This document shows, piece after piece, positions 47,258-55,136 of a stretch of DNA of 59,598 bases. The notes beneath the pieces are model-generated. The model was not told the origin of the DNA, ran no database searches, and was given only the letters and a program-made list of their open reading frames with translations. The first letter of the stretch is position 1, and each line of letters starts with the position of its first letter. Source of the DNA: Cytophagales bacterium (GTDB lineage: Bacteria > Pseudomonadota > Gammaproteobacteria > Burkholderiales > Burkholderiaceae_C); NCBI GenBank assembly GCA_030054145.1, contig JASGCK010000013.1, positions 1 through 59,598 on the forward strand, in the 5' to 3' direction. A program made the position numbers and the translations under genes.

Positions 47258-47678
47258 ACCACAAATAGAACCGCTCGTACACGCCATGAATGCCAGTGGT
47301 CAGATTAAAACACTTGCATCTTGTCAAGGGCACTGGGATGGCCGCAAGCCCTATGTTTACTTTACTTGCGCTGTAGAGCTTGCTACAGCCTTTGATGAAA
47401 TTTTACGAGTCGGTGGGGAAAACGGTTTGTATCCACTGAATTTTTGGTGGAACGTCATTGGCAGATTTCATCCCGAACGAGGCTTAGTTTTTGAGCTTGA
47501 GACTACCGCAGAAGATCGAACATTTATTGGGTGGTTCCTTGGTTCACCCTGGACTCTTGGGCTTAGTCGTAGACAGATTGATGCAGATTTAAAAACGTTG
47601 ATTCTGGTTCTGGAAGAAGTGCTTTTGAAATCTATCGGGCAAAACCTGTGTAACAGCATAGAGGCAAGCCATGAATAG
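47247..47678 (+). CDS. element protein with TYW3-like N-terminus
   Basis: 143 residues. The start (MIIEPQIEPLVHAMNASG... TLASCQGHW) recalls the SCxGH segment of TYW3-like proteins that are common as small genes in plasmids and phages; the role here is unknown. Overlaps the replication gene by 11 bp; its last 90 bp overlap a minus-strand zinc-ribbon gene. Confidence 0.65.
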   Translation: MIIEPQIEPLVHAMNASGQIKTLASCQGHWDGRKPYVYFTCAVELATAFDEILRVGGENGLYPLNFWWNVIGRFHPERGLVFELETTAEDRTFIGWFLGSPWTLGLSRRQIDADLKTLILVLEEVLLKSIGQNLCNSIEASHE

Positions 47679-47813
47679 AAGAGCCCAAACAACGAATCGA
47701 AATCTTGCTTTTTTGCGTGCCTTGCGAAAAGGGTCAGGTTTACCGCATTTGGGGCAATCGATGGCTTCATCTGAAATCATCGATTTGCAACCCAAGCATT
47801 TAACTAGAGACAT
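47589..47813 (-). CDS. zinc-ribbon protein with one membrane helix
   Basis: 74 residues: CLGC and CPKCG (residues 7-23) form a zinc ribbon, then basic RKARKKARFR and a helix (about 39-57). AGGAAAG precedes the ATG. I prefer it over the plus-strand frame at 47671-47871, which has no motif. Opposite in direction to the surrounding operon, so it must have its own promoter. Confidence 0.7.
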   Translation of the reverse strand: MSLVKCLGCKSMISDEAIDCPKCGKPDPFRKARKKARFRFVVWALLFMACLYAVTQVLPDRFQKHFFQNQNQRF

Positions 47814-47880
47814 GGCTTTCCTAAAAAACAGTGAAGGCTTGAATTATGGCAGTAGGAAAAACTTAACTTAGGACGTTCAA

Positions 47881-48843
47881 ATGGCAACAAAGAAAGCTAC
47901 TTCAAAACCCGCAGCAGTTACGGCTGACGTAATCACCACTCCCGAATCGGTTGTAACTGGCGATCCAGTCCCAAGCAATGAGAGGCAAAACGCTAATCCT
48001 GAAGTGCCGTTGACTCAGGCTCAGTCCATTAAAAATATGGGCAGTCTTCGTGCTATGGAAGAAGACACCATGACGCTGCATACCGTGGAGGCCATGCGTA
48101 TTTATTTAGGCGTGTCCCCCAGTCCTGAATCCAATAACAAGTACGGTATATCAGGTGCAAGGCGTGCCGCCGCAGCATTGAGGCAATTACATGTTTTGAC
48201 GGTCAAAGACAACCCGTATGCAGATTGGATGTTGATCCAAGTCGATGCCATGAATGCTGATGCAGTCAAGGCGATTGAAGCGATGGAAATCAAGTTCGTC
48301 AAGAAGTTGGATGGTTTGAAAGCTCGTGGCTTGAGTTATTCGATAGTTGGGACAAGGACACCGCAAGCTGTCAGTCTTGGTTATCGGAGTCCATACGGTT
48401 TCGCCGTTACCAACACTGTGGTCAGTTTTGACTACATGACGCGAGTATTGAAATCAGCAGAGCTAAGAGACCTGATGTCCAAAGCCGAACTGCATTCCGA
48501 ACTTGAGCGCGTTAAAGGTAAGTTGCGCGGTATGTTTGAATTTGCCGCAAAAGCTCAACGCATTCTTTTGAATCCATTAATGCAACCGCTTTGCCGTGCA
48601 GATTACACCTCACAGGATGCCGATGCAGCGAAGCGCATTGCAGCAGCCAAACAAGCTTTTGGTGATGTGCCGCAACTCATCTTTACCCATGCCCAGTTAC
48701 CTAGGCACACATTGTGGAATCAGCGGCTAGCGCCTGCGGAGCGCGAGCTTCTAGAGCGCATTGCCAATAGCCAAGAGCAGATCACAGTCGATGTGACGAT
48801 GAAAGACCTCAGCCAGACAACAGCTGCGGGTTTGGTTCAATAA
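47881..48843 (+). CDS. PFL_4669-family element protein (AcaB/DUF1845-like)
   Basis: 320 residues with the family's features: MGSLRAMEEDTMTLHTVEA near 55, then ARRAAAALRQLHVLTVKDNPYADW near 95-118. This is TIGR03761, found in PFGI-1-type elements next to the replication genes. Related DUF1845 proteins include AcaB, a regulator of conjugation genes in IncC plasmids, so a regulatory role is possible. Starts a new set of genes after the zinc-ribbon gene. Confidence 0.8.
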   Translation: MATKKATSKPAAVTADVITTPESVVTGDPVPSNERQNANPEVPLTQAQSIKNMGSLRAMEEDTMTLHTVEAMRIYLGVSPSPESNNKYGISGARRAAAALRQLHVLTVKDNPYADWMLIQVDAMNADAVKAIEAMEIKFVKKLDGLKARGLSYSIVGTRTPQAVSLGYRSPYGFAVTNTVVSFDYMTRVLKSAELRDLMSKAELHSELERVKGKLRGMFEFAAKAQRILLNPLMQPLCRADYTSQDADAAKRIAAAKQAFGDVPQLIFTHAQLPRHTLWNQRLAPAERELLERIANSQEQITVDVTMKDLSQTTAAGLVQ

Positions 48844-48864
48844 ATTTTAAAGATTGGAACAACC

Positions 48865-49290
48865 ATGACCAACACACATGACGTTGCGGCAAGCACACAA
48901 GAGCCATTAGAGGCTGCGGCAATTACCTTAGATACGTTTGCAGCCAAGTACCCAATGGATGCACGGCTGATGCTCAAACTTTTGTATTTGTGTGACAACA
49001 AGACCGCACAGGCGATGGTGTTGTGGGATGCGCTCAAACAGCATCACAGTGTCAAGAAGATAGATGTTTGGTTGCCGCAGTCCACGTCGGCGTATTTGAA
49101 GCGATATCCAAAGATTAGTGTTGGTTCAGTTAGTGGCGCAATTTCGGATTTAGTTTCCTATGGATTGTTAGTGCTTTACGCAGGTGCGCCAAATACAAAG
49201 CGCCAGATTAAGTTGAATTTATCAGCATTGTTTTCAACATTGGATGCGCTGGAGGATGAATTCAAACGAGTACCAGGACTTGAATACTGA
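48865..49290 (+). CDS. unknown element protein, winged-helix-like
   Basis: 141 residues, no family recognised. A helix-rich middle (DARLMLKLLYLCDNKTAQAMVLWDAL) and a C-terminal part with WLPQSTSAYLKRYP and SDLVSYGLLVLYAG, loosely like the winged-helix modules of the replication genes. 21 bp after the PFL_4669 gene. Two palindromes follow its stop. Confidence 0.65.
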   Translation: MTNTHDVAASTQEPLEAAAITLDTFAAKYPMDARLMLKLLYLCDNKTAQAMVLWDALKQHHSVKKIDVWLPQSTSAYLKRYPKISVGSVSGAISDLVSYGLLVLYAGAPNTKRQIKLNLSALFSTLDALEDEFKRVPGLEY

Positions 49291-49299
49291 ACAGATTTT

Positions 49300-49364
49300 G
49301 AAAAGTTGTTCACCGTGAACATCTTTTCAGTTTCTGAAAAGTTGGTAACAGTTACCAACTTTTC
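49300..49364. repeat. pair of long palindromes between two element genes
   Basis: First: GAAAAGTTGTTCAC, C, GTGAACATCTTTTC (49300-49328), stem with small mismatches. Second: GAAAAGTTGGTAAC, A, GTTACCAACTTTTC (49336-49364), a perfect 29-bp palindrome with 14-bp arms. Both begin with the same TGAAAAGTTG box. The first contains the exact inverted copy of 46398-46424. Confidence 0.92.
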
Positions 49365-49434
49365 AAGTTCTGTAAAGCGTTGTGTATTCCAAGGTTTTGT
49401 GTATGTAAAGGCTTTTAAGGGTAAGGGAAGATTT

Positions 49435-49794
49435 ATGAGTGATGCAGATAAAGATATTTTTAATTTTGAGGCTTCAATGGTTATGCCTATCTTGACTGAG
49501 CATGTGGTGGCTTCTTACGTTGCTTCCAAGGCCGATGATTTCAAAGACTATATGCAACGGCTGGATTTAACTCAGCACATCCAAAGTGCGGCATTTGGCT
49601 GGGCTCTTAGTCGTCATTTGTCGCTAGGTCAAACAAGTGCAGTCTTTGAAACGGTTTCTAAAACGAATGATGATTTTTGTAAAGCTCATTTAAAGAAGTT
49701 AGCGGATGCGGCTCTGATTCAATCTCGCGATGAGCGACATCGTTTAGGGAAGCTACAGTCAAAAACAGGCAGTGGCGAGCAAATTGCTACTTGA
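49435..49794 (+). CDS. unknown element protein
   Basis: 119 residues from ATG 49435 with AAGGGAAG upstream; the frame is open further up, but that part encodes the palindromes. Helical, with SAAFGWALSRHLSLGQTSAVFE in the middle and a basic end (DERHRLGKLQSK), as in small DNA-binding regulators. No family recognised. Stop overlaps the convergent small gene by 8 bp. Confidence 0.65.
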   Translation: MSDADKDIFNFEASMVMPILTEHVVASYVASKADDFKDYMQRLDLTQHIQSAAFGWALSRHLSLGQTSAVFETVSKTNDDFCKAHLKKLADAALIQSRDERHRLGKLQSKTGSGEQIAT

Positions 49795-49981
49795 GGGGGT
49801 CATGTTGCATATCTTTTATTCGATCCAAAAAGCCGTGCACCTCGGCAAGATGCGTCTGACCGTAGGTGGCTTGCCCTTCAAAAAGGCTATATGCCTTTTC
49901 AAGCGCAATTGCAACCATTTCTCTAAATGCTTCCAGCTCTTGATGTGTCACGTACGTTGCTTCGATGTTTTTAGCTGTCAT
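49787..49981 (-). CDS. small unknown protein, paralogue of 50927-51127
   Basis: 64 residues, helical and acidic. It resembles the product of 50927-51127 in length, strand and sequence: HQELEAFRE against RQEFESFKL, and LAEVHGFLDRIKD against LAEIEVHAKNID. That similarity is the main reason to believe it. No strong ribosome site. Confidence 0.5.
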   Translation of the reverse strand: MTAKNIEATYVTHQELEAFREMVAIALEKAYSLFEGQATYGQTHLAEVHGFLDRIKDMQHDPLK

Positions 49982-50046
49982 GTCATTGACTTGGTTAAAG
50001 CGAGAGGCAGGATCCTAAACAAAGAATTTTACGAGGTGGTGCTGTG

Positions 50047-50934
50047 ATGGACTCCGCGATAAAGAAAAAAAATAAACCGACAAAGACTGTTGGTAGGGCA
50101 GATGCCGATGCATTCATGGGTTGGCTCAAAGCGGGTCTTAATCCTGCACTGGATGTCACGACGCAAGCTTTGAGTTTTAACAAGCTGGACTCTATGGTTC
50201 ATTTTGTTGAAGAAGGCATGATCTTGGTAACGCCTAGGATTTTTAAAGCTTTTCTGTCTCAGCATGAGTTTGCAGGCAAGCTTGGTGTCGCGAATGACCC
50301 TGTCCGTGCATTGCAGAACCAGCTTCATAAGGCTGGGCATTTCTCCAAAGCCAGCGGCTCTAATAGTTTTCATGCGTATCGCTGGAAGAGTGAGTTGAAT
50401 GCTAAGCCATTTCATGCTTGTTTGATTCCGAATCCAAGCGCCTATGTTGAGGGCGAATTTGTCACCAATGCCTTGCTTATCAAGGTCGGCTCGAAATTTG
50501 ATGTCACTAAAAGTTCTGAACCAATTAAATCGCCAAAAGATTTGAGTGAACGTTTCGAGCGTGCTTCAAAGCATAGTGAGCTAGTGATTGCCAGTTTTGT
50601 AATGCAAAACAGGGATGCATTTGACAAATATATGGCTTCTTGTGAATTGGATGAGCTGGCACAAATGAGCTGTCGCGCGTGGATCAAGGGAACGTATCAG
50701 AACGTTTGTGCGCAAAGAGCAGACGCCGCATCTTCGATTGATTTGATTGACAGGTTGCTGGGGCAATTGGGCATAAGTGACGGGAAACTAGCGGCTTCGT
50801 TTTTAGCCATTGCCAATGATGGTGAGCATCGAATGAAACAACTCGTGCGAGATGCTTTTGATGCCGAGACGCAGCTCTTGAAAGCCAATAAGTTGCCTCC
50901 GTACAGCAAAGCAACAAGCACGACAACTAACTGA
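50047..50934 (+). CDS. stand-alone TraI_2_C-type (relaxase C-terminal) domain protein
   Basis: 295 residues. The first 130 residues fit the C-terminal domain of SXT/PFGI-type TraI relaxases: ADAFMGWLKAGL near 20, HFVEEGMILVTPRIFKAF near 52-70, then a wing ending HAYRW and CLIPNP. The nuclease part of a relaxase is absent. The remaining 160 residues (helical, DLSERFERASKHSELV) are unassigned. ATG 50047 preceded by GAGG; GTG 50044 is one codon earlier. It may bind DNA or the real relaxase encoded outside the window. Confidence 0.7.
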   Translation: MDSAIKKKNKPTKTVGRADADAFMGWLKAGLNPALDVTTQALSFNKLDSMVHFVEEGMILVTPRIFKAFLSQHEFAGKLGVANDPVRALQNQLHKAGHFSKASGSNSFHAYRWKSELNAKPFHACLIPNPSAYVEGEFVTNALLIKVGSKFDVTKSSEPIKSPKDLSERFERASKHSELVIASFVMQNRDAFDKYMASCELDELAQMSCRAWIKGTYQNVCAQRADAASSIDLIDRLLGQLGISDGKLAASFLAIANDGEHRMKQLVRDAFDAETQLLKANKLPPYSKATSTTTN

Positions 50935-51127
50935 TTGGATTCTCATCTATGTTTTTAGCATGCACTTCAATTTCAGCGAGCAATTGTGCGATGGTTTTTA
51001 TATCGCCTTTGCCTGCTTGGAGATATAGCTTAGCCACAGCATCTGCTAAGAAAAGAAAGGCTCTGTAGTTATGAAGTTTGAAAGATTCAAATTCTTGTCG
51101 CGAGATTATTTCAGGCTTGGTGTTCAT
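50927..51127 (-). CDS. small unknown protein, paralogue of 49787-49981
   Basis: 66 residues, helical (QEFESFKLHNYRAFLFLADAVAKL), acidic end. Opposite in direction to the operon and overlapping the stop of the TraI_2_C gene by 8 bp. Related to the small minus-strand gene on the other side of that gene, so the two bracket it. Confidence 0.55.
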   Translation of the reverse strand: MNTKPEIISRQEFESFKLHNYRAFLFLADAVAKLYLQAGKGDIKTIAQLLAEIEVHAKNIDENPIS

Positions 51128-51161
51128 GGCTTGACGGTCGGACTGTTGAAAGACTAATTCT

Positions 51162-51632
51162 ATGGATACCAGTCATTTTGATTTTCATACGGTCTTTCAA
51201 ACAATGGGTGGCTTGCCTCAGCTTCGCGCTGTGCAGCGCTCTTTGCGCGATCAACGCAAGGCGTTGATCGTGACGGCATCCGAGGTGGTGAAGCGTGCTT
51301 CTTTGAAGAACTGCGCTATGCGGCTTTCAGCTGACAAAAAGCAGTCAGGCATTTATTTGTTGCGCTGGCGTGTGAATGTAGCCAACGGTCGGCAGCGCTG
51401 GGTTCAGTTTGAGTCAAGCAATGTTGCTGCTTTGGTGTCGGGTTATTCGGTCGCGGTACGCAGACATCTGGAGCAATGTGATCGTGAGGTTCGAGAAATC
51501 AATGTTCGGTTTCGTTTGATTCAAGGTTCTCTTGCGGTGTTGGAGCAGTTCTTTGGCGACAAAGCTAAGCCCGTGCGTTCTTCTGCAAGTTTGGTTCAAC
51601 CTACTGTTTTGCCCGAGGCAGTTGGTGGATAG
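51162..51632 (+). CDS. DUF3158-like element protein
   Basis: 156 residues. Central IYLLRWRVN near 65, then an amphipathic helix region (RRHLEQCDREVREINVRFRLIQGSLAVLEQFF in order at about 103-134) as in DUF3158 proteins. Those stand just upstream of ssb and topB in PFGI-1-type elements, which is exactly the place here. Function unknown. Confidence 0.6.
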   Translation: MDTSHFDFHTVFQTMGGLPQLRAVQRSLRDQRKALIVTASEVVKRASLKNCAMRLSADKKQSGIYLLRWRVNVANGRQRWVQFESSNVAALVSGYSVAVRRHLEQCDREVREINVRFRLIQGSLAVLEQFFGDKAKPVRSSASLVQPTVLPEAVGG

Positions 51633-51687
51633 ATAAATCGGGTGTGGATTTTTTTATTTTCATTTTCATTTTTTTTGGAGCATCGTT

Positions 51688-52131
51688 ATGTCAACAGTAG
51701 TTTTGGTAGAAGGTAATTTATTGGAAAAACCCGTCAGTCGTGTCGTGAAGGTTGCCGATGGCACTGAGGTCGTTACGGAGTTTCGCATCATGTCGGACAC
51801 GCGTAAGCGCGTTGGCGATAACTGGGTTCAAGACGACGAAAAAACATATCCTGTGAATGTCACGATGTGGGGTAAGCGACGTGGTGAAGACATCATGCGG
51901 TTATTGACTGTGGGCGTTCGCGTCATGGTTCATGGCGATCAACACATTCGCCATTTCACGCCAAACGAAGAGCAAGCAGCTCGTGGACTGGTCGCTAAGA
52001 CATCGGTCGAGGTGGTTGCCAATTATGTGGGGGTTTCGCTGGGACGAATCAAGTCGATGGAGTTGTTCCCATCACGCGCCACCGAGGCTGCAAGTGAAGC
52101 TGCGAATGAAGCTGCGGCGGCACAAAGTTAA
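51688..52131 (+). CDS. ssb: single-stranded DNA-binding protein-like (OB fold)
   Basis: 147 residues. OB-fold pattern: VLVEGNLLEKPVSRVV at the start, TEFRIMSDTRKRVGDNW, VNVTMWGKRRGEDI, then VMVHGDQHIRHF and an Ala/Glu-rich tail (EAASEAANEAAAA). It differs from housekeeping Ssb and lacks its DDDIPF tail. The leader before GGAGCATCGTT is a long T-rich run. Would cover single strands during transfer or replication. Confidence 0.8.
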   Translation: MSTVVLVEGNLLEKPVSRVVKVADGTEVVTEFRIMSDTRKRVGDNWVQDDEKTYPVNVTMWGKRRGEDIMRLLTVGVRVMVHGDQHIRHFTPNEEQAARGLVAKTSVEVVANYVGVSLGRIKSMELFPSRATEAASEAANEAAAAQS

Positions 52132-52177
52132 AGCACTTAGAGCTTCAACCGTATTCACCATTTGATGGAGGTTTGTG

Positions 52178-52525
52178 ATGTCCGAAATTCTGAAATTTGA
52201 AGACGACTTCAAAGAAGTTGTACTGAAGCACGCAACGAACAAGTTGCCATCTGACGAGTGGGCTCGCTTGCGGGCTCGCTCGGGCAGTGATGCTGCACTC
52301 AGCTATGAGGCTGTGATTGAAGTAGGCTTTGGCGAGCAACAACTGTCGGTTGAAGAGAATTTAACTGGCAAGTTCAAACCAAAGGCTTCGCCAGTTGCCT
52401 TCGTGTCCGATCAGCCAGTTTGGTATGTCGCTGGAGCAGGTTTTTACGTGTGGAGCATTAGTCCTACGCACCCGTATGCGTTGTTTGTTTGGTTGACGCA
52501 CCCTGCTTATCCTGTGGGGTGGTGA
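52178..52525 (+). CDS. unknown element protein; its tail is duplicated downstream
   Basis: 115 residues from ATG 52178 (GGAGG six bases upstream; GTG 52175 also possible). No family recognised; Trp/Tyr/Pro-rich C-terminus (PVWYVAGAGFYVWSISP...). The last 17 codons and some bases beyond (52473-52530) recur exactly at 52854-52911. Confidence 0.65.
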   Translation: MSEILKFEDDFKEVVLKHATNKLPSDEWARLRARSGSDAALSYEAVIEVGFGEQQLSVEENLTGKFKPKASPVAFVSDQPVWYVAGAGFYVWSISPTHPYALFVWLTHPAYPVGW

Positions 52526-52530
52526 GATGG
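52473..52530 (+). repeat. 58-bp direct repeat, copy 1 (copy 2 at 52854-52911)
   Basis: Identical over 58 bases with 52854-52911. Covers the end of the 52178 gene, its stop and the ATG of whichever gene follows (ATGGGG here, ATGGAT at copy 2). The two copies are 381 bp apart and flank a zinc-binding ORF plus a topB fragment. Confidence 0.95.
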
Positions 52531-52766
52531 GGTCGTGCTATGAATCTCGTGCTGGAGCAGTTCTTTTAGTCAATATAAATTTCTTTTCAAAAAATAGACC
52601 ATTGAATCGAATGTGTTTTGTTTGCAATTGGTCGAAGTCACAGGTGGGTGGACAAGTTCAGTCAAATAAAACGAGGCAGCGAACTCTCTGGATATGTGCT
52701 GACTGCAAGAAGGCGGAGTTGAAAGTATTTCACCCAGAAATTCAGAAAATTGGAGTAATCGCATGA
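52527..52766 (+). CDS. small zinc-ribbon protein
   Basis: 79 residues from ATG 52527, or 51 from ATG 52611. CFVC and CADC form a probable zinc ribbon. Its TGA overlaps the ATG of the topB fragment in the way genes couple elsewhere in this element, so this gene probably stood directly before topB once. Confidence 0.6.
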   Translation: MGSCYESRAGAVLLVNINFFSKNRPLNRMCFVCNWSKSQVGGQVQSNKTRQRTLWICADCKKAELKVFHPEIQKIGVIA

Positions 52767-52906
52767 CCACTCTTTTTATCTGCGAAAAACCTTCGCAAGC
52801 GGGCGATATCGCCGTACACGTCGGCGCACGCAATCGTGGGCGCACAGCGCATACGTATGCGTTGTTTGTTTGGTTGACGCACCCTGCTTATCCTGTGGGG
52901 TGGTGA
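52763..52906 (+). pseudogene. in-frame chimera: topB 5' fragment fused to the tail of the 52178 gene
   Basis: The first 92 bp (52763-52854) equal the start of topB (55137-55228) except for three silent changes within the first 21 bp. The rest is copy 2 of the 58-bp repeat. The joint is in frame and keeps the stop, so a 47-residue product is possible: TopB residues 1-30, then the last 17 residues of the other protein. The TOPRIM fold is cut off, so no topoisomerase activity is expected. Confidence 0.85.
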
Positions 52907-52911
52907 GATGG
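52854..52911 (+). repeat. 58-bp direct repeat, copy 2
   Basis: Exact copy of 52473-52530. It provides the end of the chimeric ORF, its stop and the ATG of the 52908 gene. The joint lies at CATAC/GTATGCG; the palindrome CATACGTATG made there (52850-52859) also occurs at the topB start (55130-55139). Confidence 0.95.
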
Positions 52912-53543
52912 ATACGAATACAAATTTTGATGCACGTGCTTGGCTTGAAAAAGCAGCTACATCGGCAAATCACGGCTGTGGCCAAGTCTACGAATTATTT
53001 GAAGAGCGATTGTTTGGTTCGATAGATGGAATGCTCGACGGGTTGCCACCTGATCAGCGAGAGCTGCTGCTTGCCGAAGCTGTTGCAATGTTTGGATATC
53101 GAGATCCTGCAATCATCGCTGCCGAAGCAGCAGTGATTCGCGAAGAGGAAGCAGAGCTAGGCATTCGCAGATGCGTTCACCACCTTAATCCTGATTGCTG
53201 CCCGCTGGGCTGTGGAGATCGTGATACTGAATTAGCTGTGCTTTTAGACGAGTTTCTCAATAGCTTAAAAGCTGCGGTGGGCACACCGATAGATCATCAC
53301 TTGTGGTTTTATAAAAACGCAGGAACGGAGTATTTCGCTTGTGATATTGATGGTCTCGCGGGTTCGGTTTCTTATACTTTTGCAATTGACGGCGTATTAA
53401 AAATCAAAGCTAAGCCTGCGGTAGACGAAACGATGAGCCTGTCGTCTAATGCCCAAGCACAACAACTAGCAAGCGCAATCAAAATTCAATTAGGTTTGGA
53501 TTCTGTGCCTATGAGTGGACGGTTAGGACGTAGCACTAAATGA
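52908..53543 (+). CDS. unknown cargo protein with Cys/His cluster
   Basis: 211 residues, no family recognised. Helical first half with many Glu and Ala (LLLAEAVAMFGYRDPAIIAAEAA), a His/Cys cluster near 88-101 (CVHHLNPDCCPLGCGD) that may bind zinc, and a beta-rich end. Starts inside repeat copy 2. Overlaps the next gene by 4 bp. Confidence 0.7.
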   Translation: MDTNTNFDARAWLEKAATSANHGCGQVYELFEERLFGSIDGMLDGLPPDQRELLLAEAVAMFGYRDPAIIAAEAAVIREEEAELGIRRCVHHLNPDCCPLGCGDRDTELAVLLDEFLNSLKAAVGTPIDHHLWFYKNAGTEYFACDIDGLAGSVSYTFAIDGVLKIKAKPAVDETMSLSSNAQAQQLASAIKIQLGLDSVPMSGRLGRSTK

Positions 53544-54241
53544 AGACGCTACTCAACTCAATCCCCTTCATTGGATTTGATGCGGGCTGGATTCTAACAA
53601 TTGATACAGATGGGCAAGGACTCATGCTATTGGACACACATTCAATCAAGCCCAACCACGAGTTTGGCCCTGGCATGTGGGGCGGCATTGATGGACCTAA
53701 TGCAGGTGAGGAAATTTTACTTTTTCGCTCTTCGCCGTATTCTGAGTGGGAGGCAAATGCAAGGCCACTTTTGGAGCTTGAGCGGTATGAAACTGAGGCC
53801 ATAGTGTCGCTTCTTAGCCGCTACTTGAATGGCGAAAAATGTACAAAATCGCACATCATCCAGTTAGAAAAATTGGCTAAGAAAAAACTCTGTATGGCTA
53901 GGGATTTGTACTCGACGCTAACAGATCCAAAAGCGCTTCACGATCCAGAACAGCTGAGAATAGATTTGGCCAAATGGCAACAAAGTCTGGATGCTGATTT
54001 GCCTCTGCCAAGCGACCCTTGGCCATTGGCTGCATCCATTACTACGTGTAGTCCTATTGCGCTTCAGGCTTTAGATAAACAGGTATTTATGTCGCTGGGC
54101 GAAATACTTCCGCGCATCGAAATAGCGAGCAATAAGTCACCTAAAAATCCCATTCAAAAATACAGCGCGTGTGTCCGATGGAACATGCTTGCTAAAAAAT
54201 ACCCGCAGATTTTGACGCCACCTTTGGTGAGAGGCTACTAA
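53540..54241 (+). CDS. unknown cargo protein
   Basis: 233 residues, no family recognised. N-terminal part (GFDAGWILTIDTDGQGLMLLD) looks like beta strands, the middle is helical (QLEKLAKKKLCMARDLYS), no membrane segment. Coupled to the preceding gene (ATGA) and tail to tail with the 54238 gene (4-bp overlap). Confidence 0.7.
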   Translation: MKTLLNSIPFIGFDAGWILTIDTDGQGLMLLDTHSIKPNHEFGPGMWGGIDGPNAGEEILLFRSSPYSEWEANARPLLELERYETEAIVSLLSRYLNGEKCTKSHIIQLEKLAKKKLCMARDLYSTLTDPKALHDPEQLRIDLAKWQQSLDADLPLPSDPWPLAASITTCSPIALQALDKQVFMSLGEILPRIEIASNKSPKNPIQKYSACVRWNMLAKKYPQILTPPLVRGY

Positions 54242-55008
54242 ATATGAAATGCGTTTTGCATCATCACTACTTGCCTCGGATGGGCATACAAGTCTGCTGG
54301 GATATCGTGCTCAAGAAAATCAAGATTTATATCTATTTTCCTAATGTCGAGAACGACGGTGGCAACCCTTTTGGGTGGAATTGCGGGCTCGTATTCAACG
54401 GCAATCATGTTGAATTCGCCTGTGGTTTTGAACCACAAATCTTCATAAGTCCTTATAGCGCCACCGAATCTATACCGCTCTGTGTGAGTTCGACGGTTTG
54501 CTGCGACGCCTACGGGCGGCGGAAATTCCAGCATAGACATCAAAATATACGGCATCAAGCACTCTTGCAAATCGCGGTGCTCCCAGACGCGGGACTTGTC
54601 TGCAAGGCGGATAGCGCTAATAAAAAACTCAATTCCTGGCAGCGTGACGCGATTCTTAATGATGGCCCAGTGCTTTTGCCAATTAGTCAGAAAACTTTGT
54701 CTTATCAATCGACCGCGTGCGACATCAGGCACGGTGGGGGTCAAGCCCTCGTATTTCCAGCGTGTCGATTCCCTAAGAATGCACCACGGGGTTTTAGGAT
54801 TTGTACGTGCTTCCACATGTCGGAAGACAGCATCTCGATCGCCTGGGCTGTTTTCGCTAACGGTTGTCATGGCACCGCGACAAACTGGACACAGTGTGGG
54901 TTGTCGCTTATTTTCAGCGCCCATCGCATCCAATTTAGCGCCGTAGCGGTTCGCGTACTCAGCAACAGTAATCCAATCAAATGTTTTTGGATCAAGCGCT
55001 TTTTTCAT
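54238..55008 (-). CDS. unknown protein with N-terminal zinc motif
   Basis: 256 residues. CPVCRG (near 40) and a later Cys (PWCILRES near 76) may bind zinc; the rest has no family that I know. AGAGGA before ATG 55008 supports this strand; the large plus-strand frame on the other side (54244-55140) has poor composition. Minus-oriented between two plus-strand blocks, so with its own promoter in 55009-55136. Confidence 0.7.
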   Translation of the reverse strand: MKKALDPKTFDWITVAEYANRYGAKLDAMGAENKRQPTLCPVCRGAMTTVSENSPGDRDAVFRHVEARTNPKTPWCILRESTRWKYEGLTPTVPDVARGRLIRQSFLTNWQKHWAIIKNRVTLPGIEFFISAIRLADKSRVWEHRDLQECLMPYILMSMLEFPPPVGVAANRRTHTERYRFGGAIRTYEDLWFKTTGEFNMIAVEYEPAIPPKRVATVVLDIRKIDINLDFLEHDIPADLYAHPRQVVMMQNAFHI

Positions 55009-55136
55009 GGGAAATCCTCTCGTAAAAGTGGGTTGTTACTCGTAGGTGTGCGACCTTCCTGCAAGTTGATGCGCACGCCAAGATCTTACCCCGAGGGGGT
55101 TTCCCACCCTATGCCATTGCCAGTTGGAGCATACGT

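Noticed and set aside
47671-47871. Plus-strand small frame opposite the zinc-ribbon gene
   Set aside because: No motif; the CxxC pairs on the minus strand are the better explanation.
49306-49434. N-terminal extension of the 49435 gene through the palindromes
   Set aside because: The added codons only spell out the palindromes; AAGGGAAG just before ATG 49435 marks a better start.
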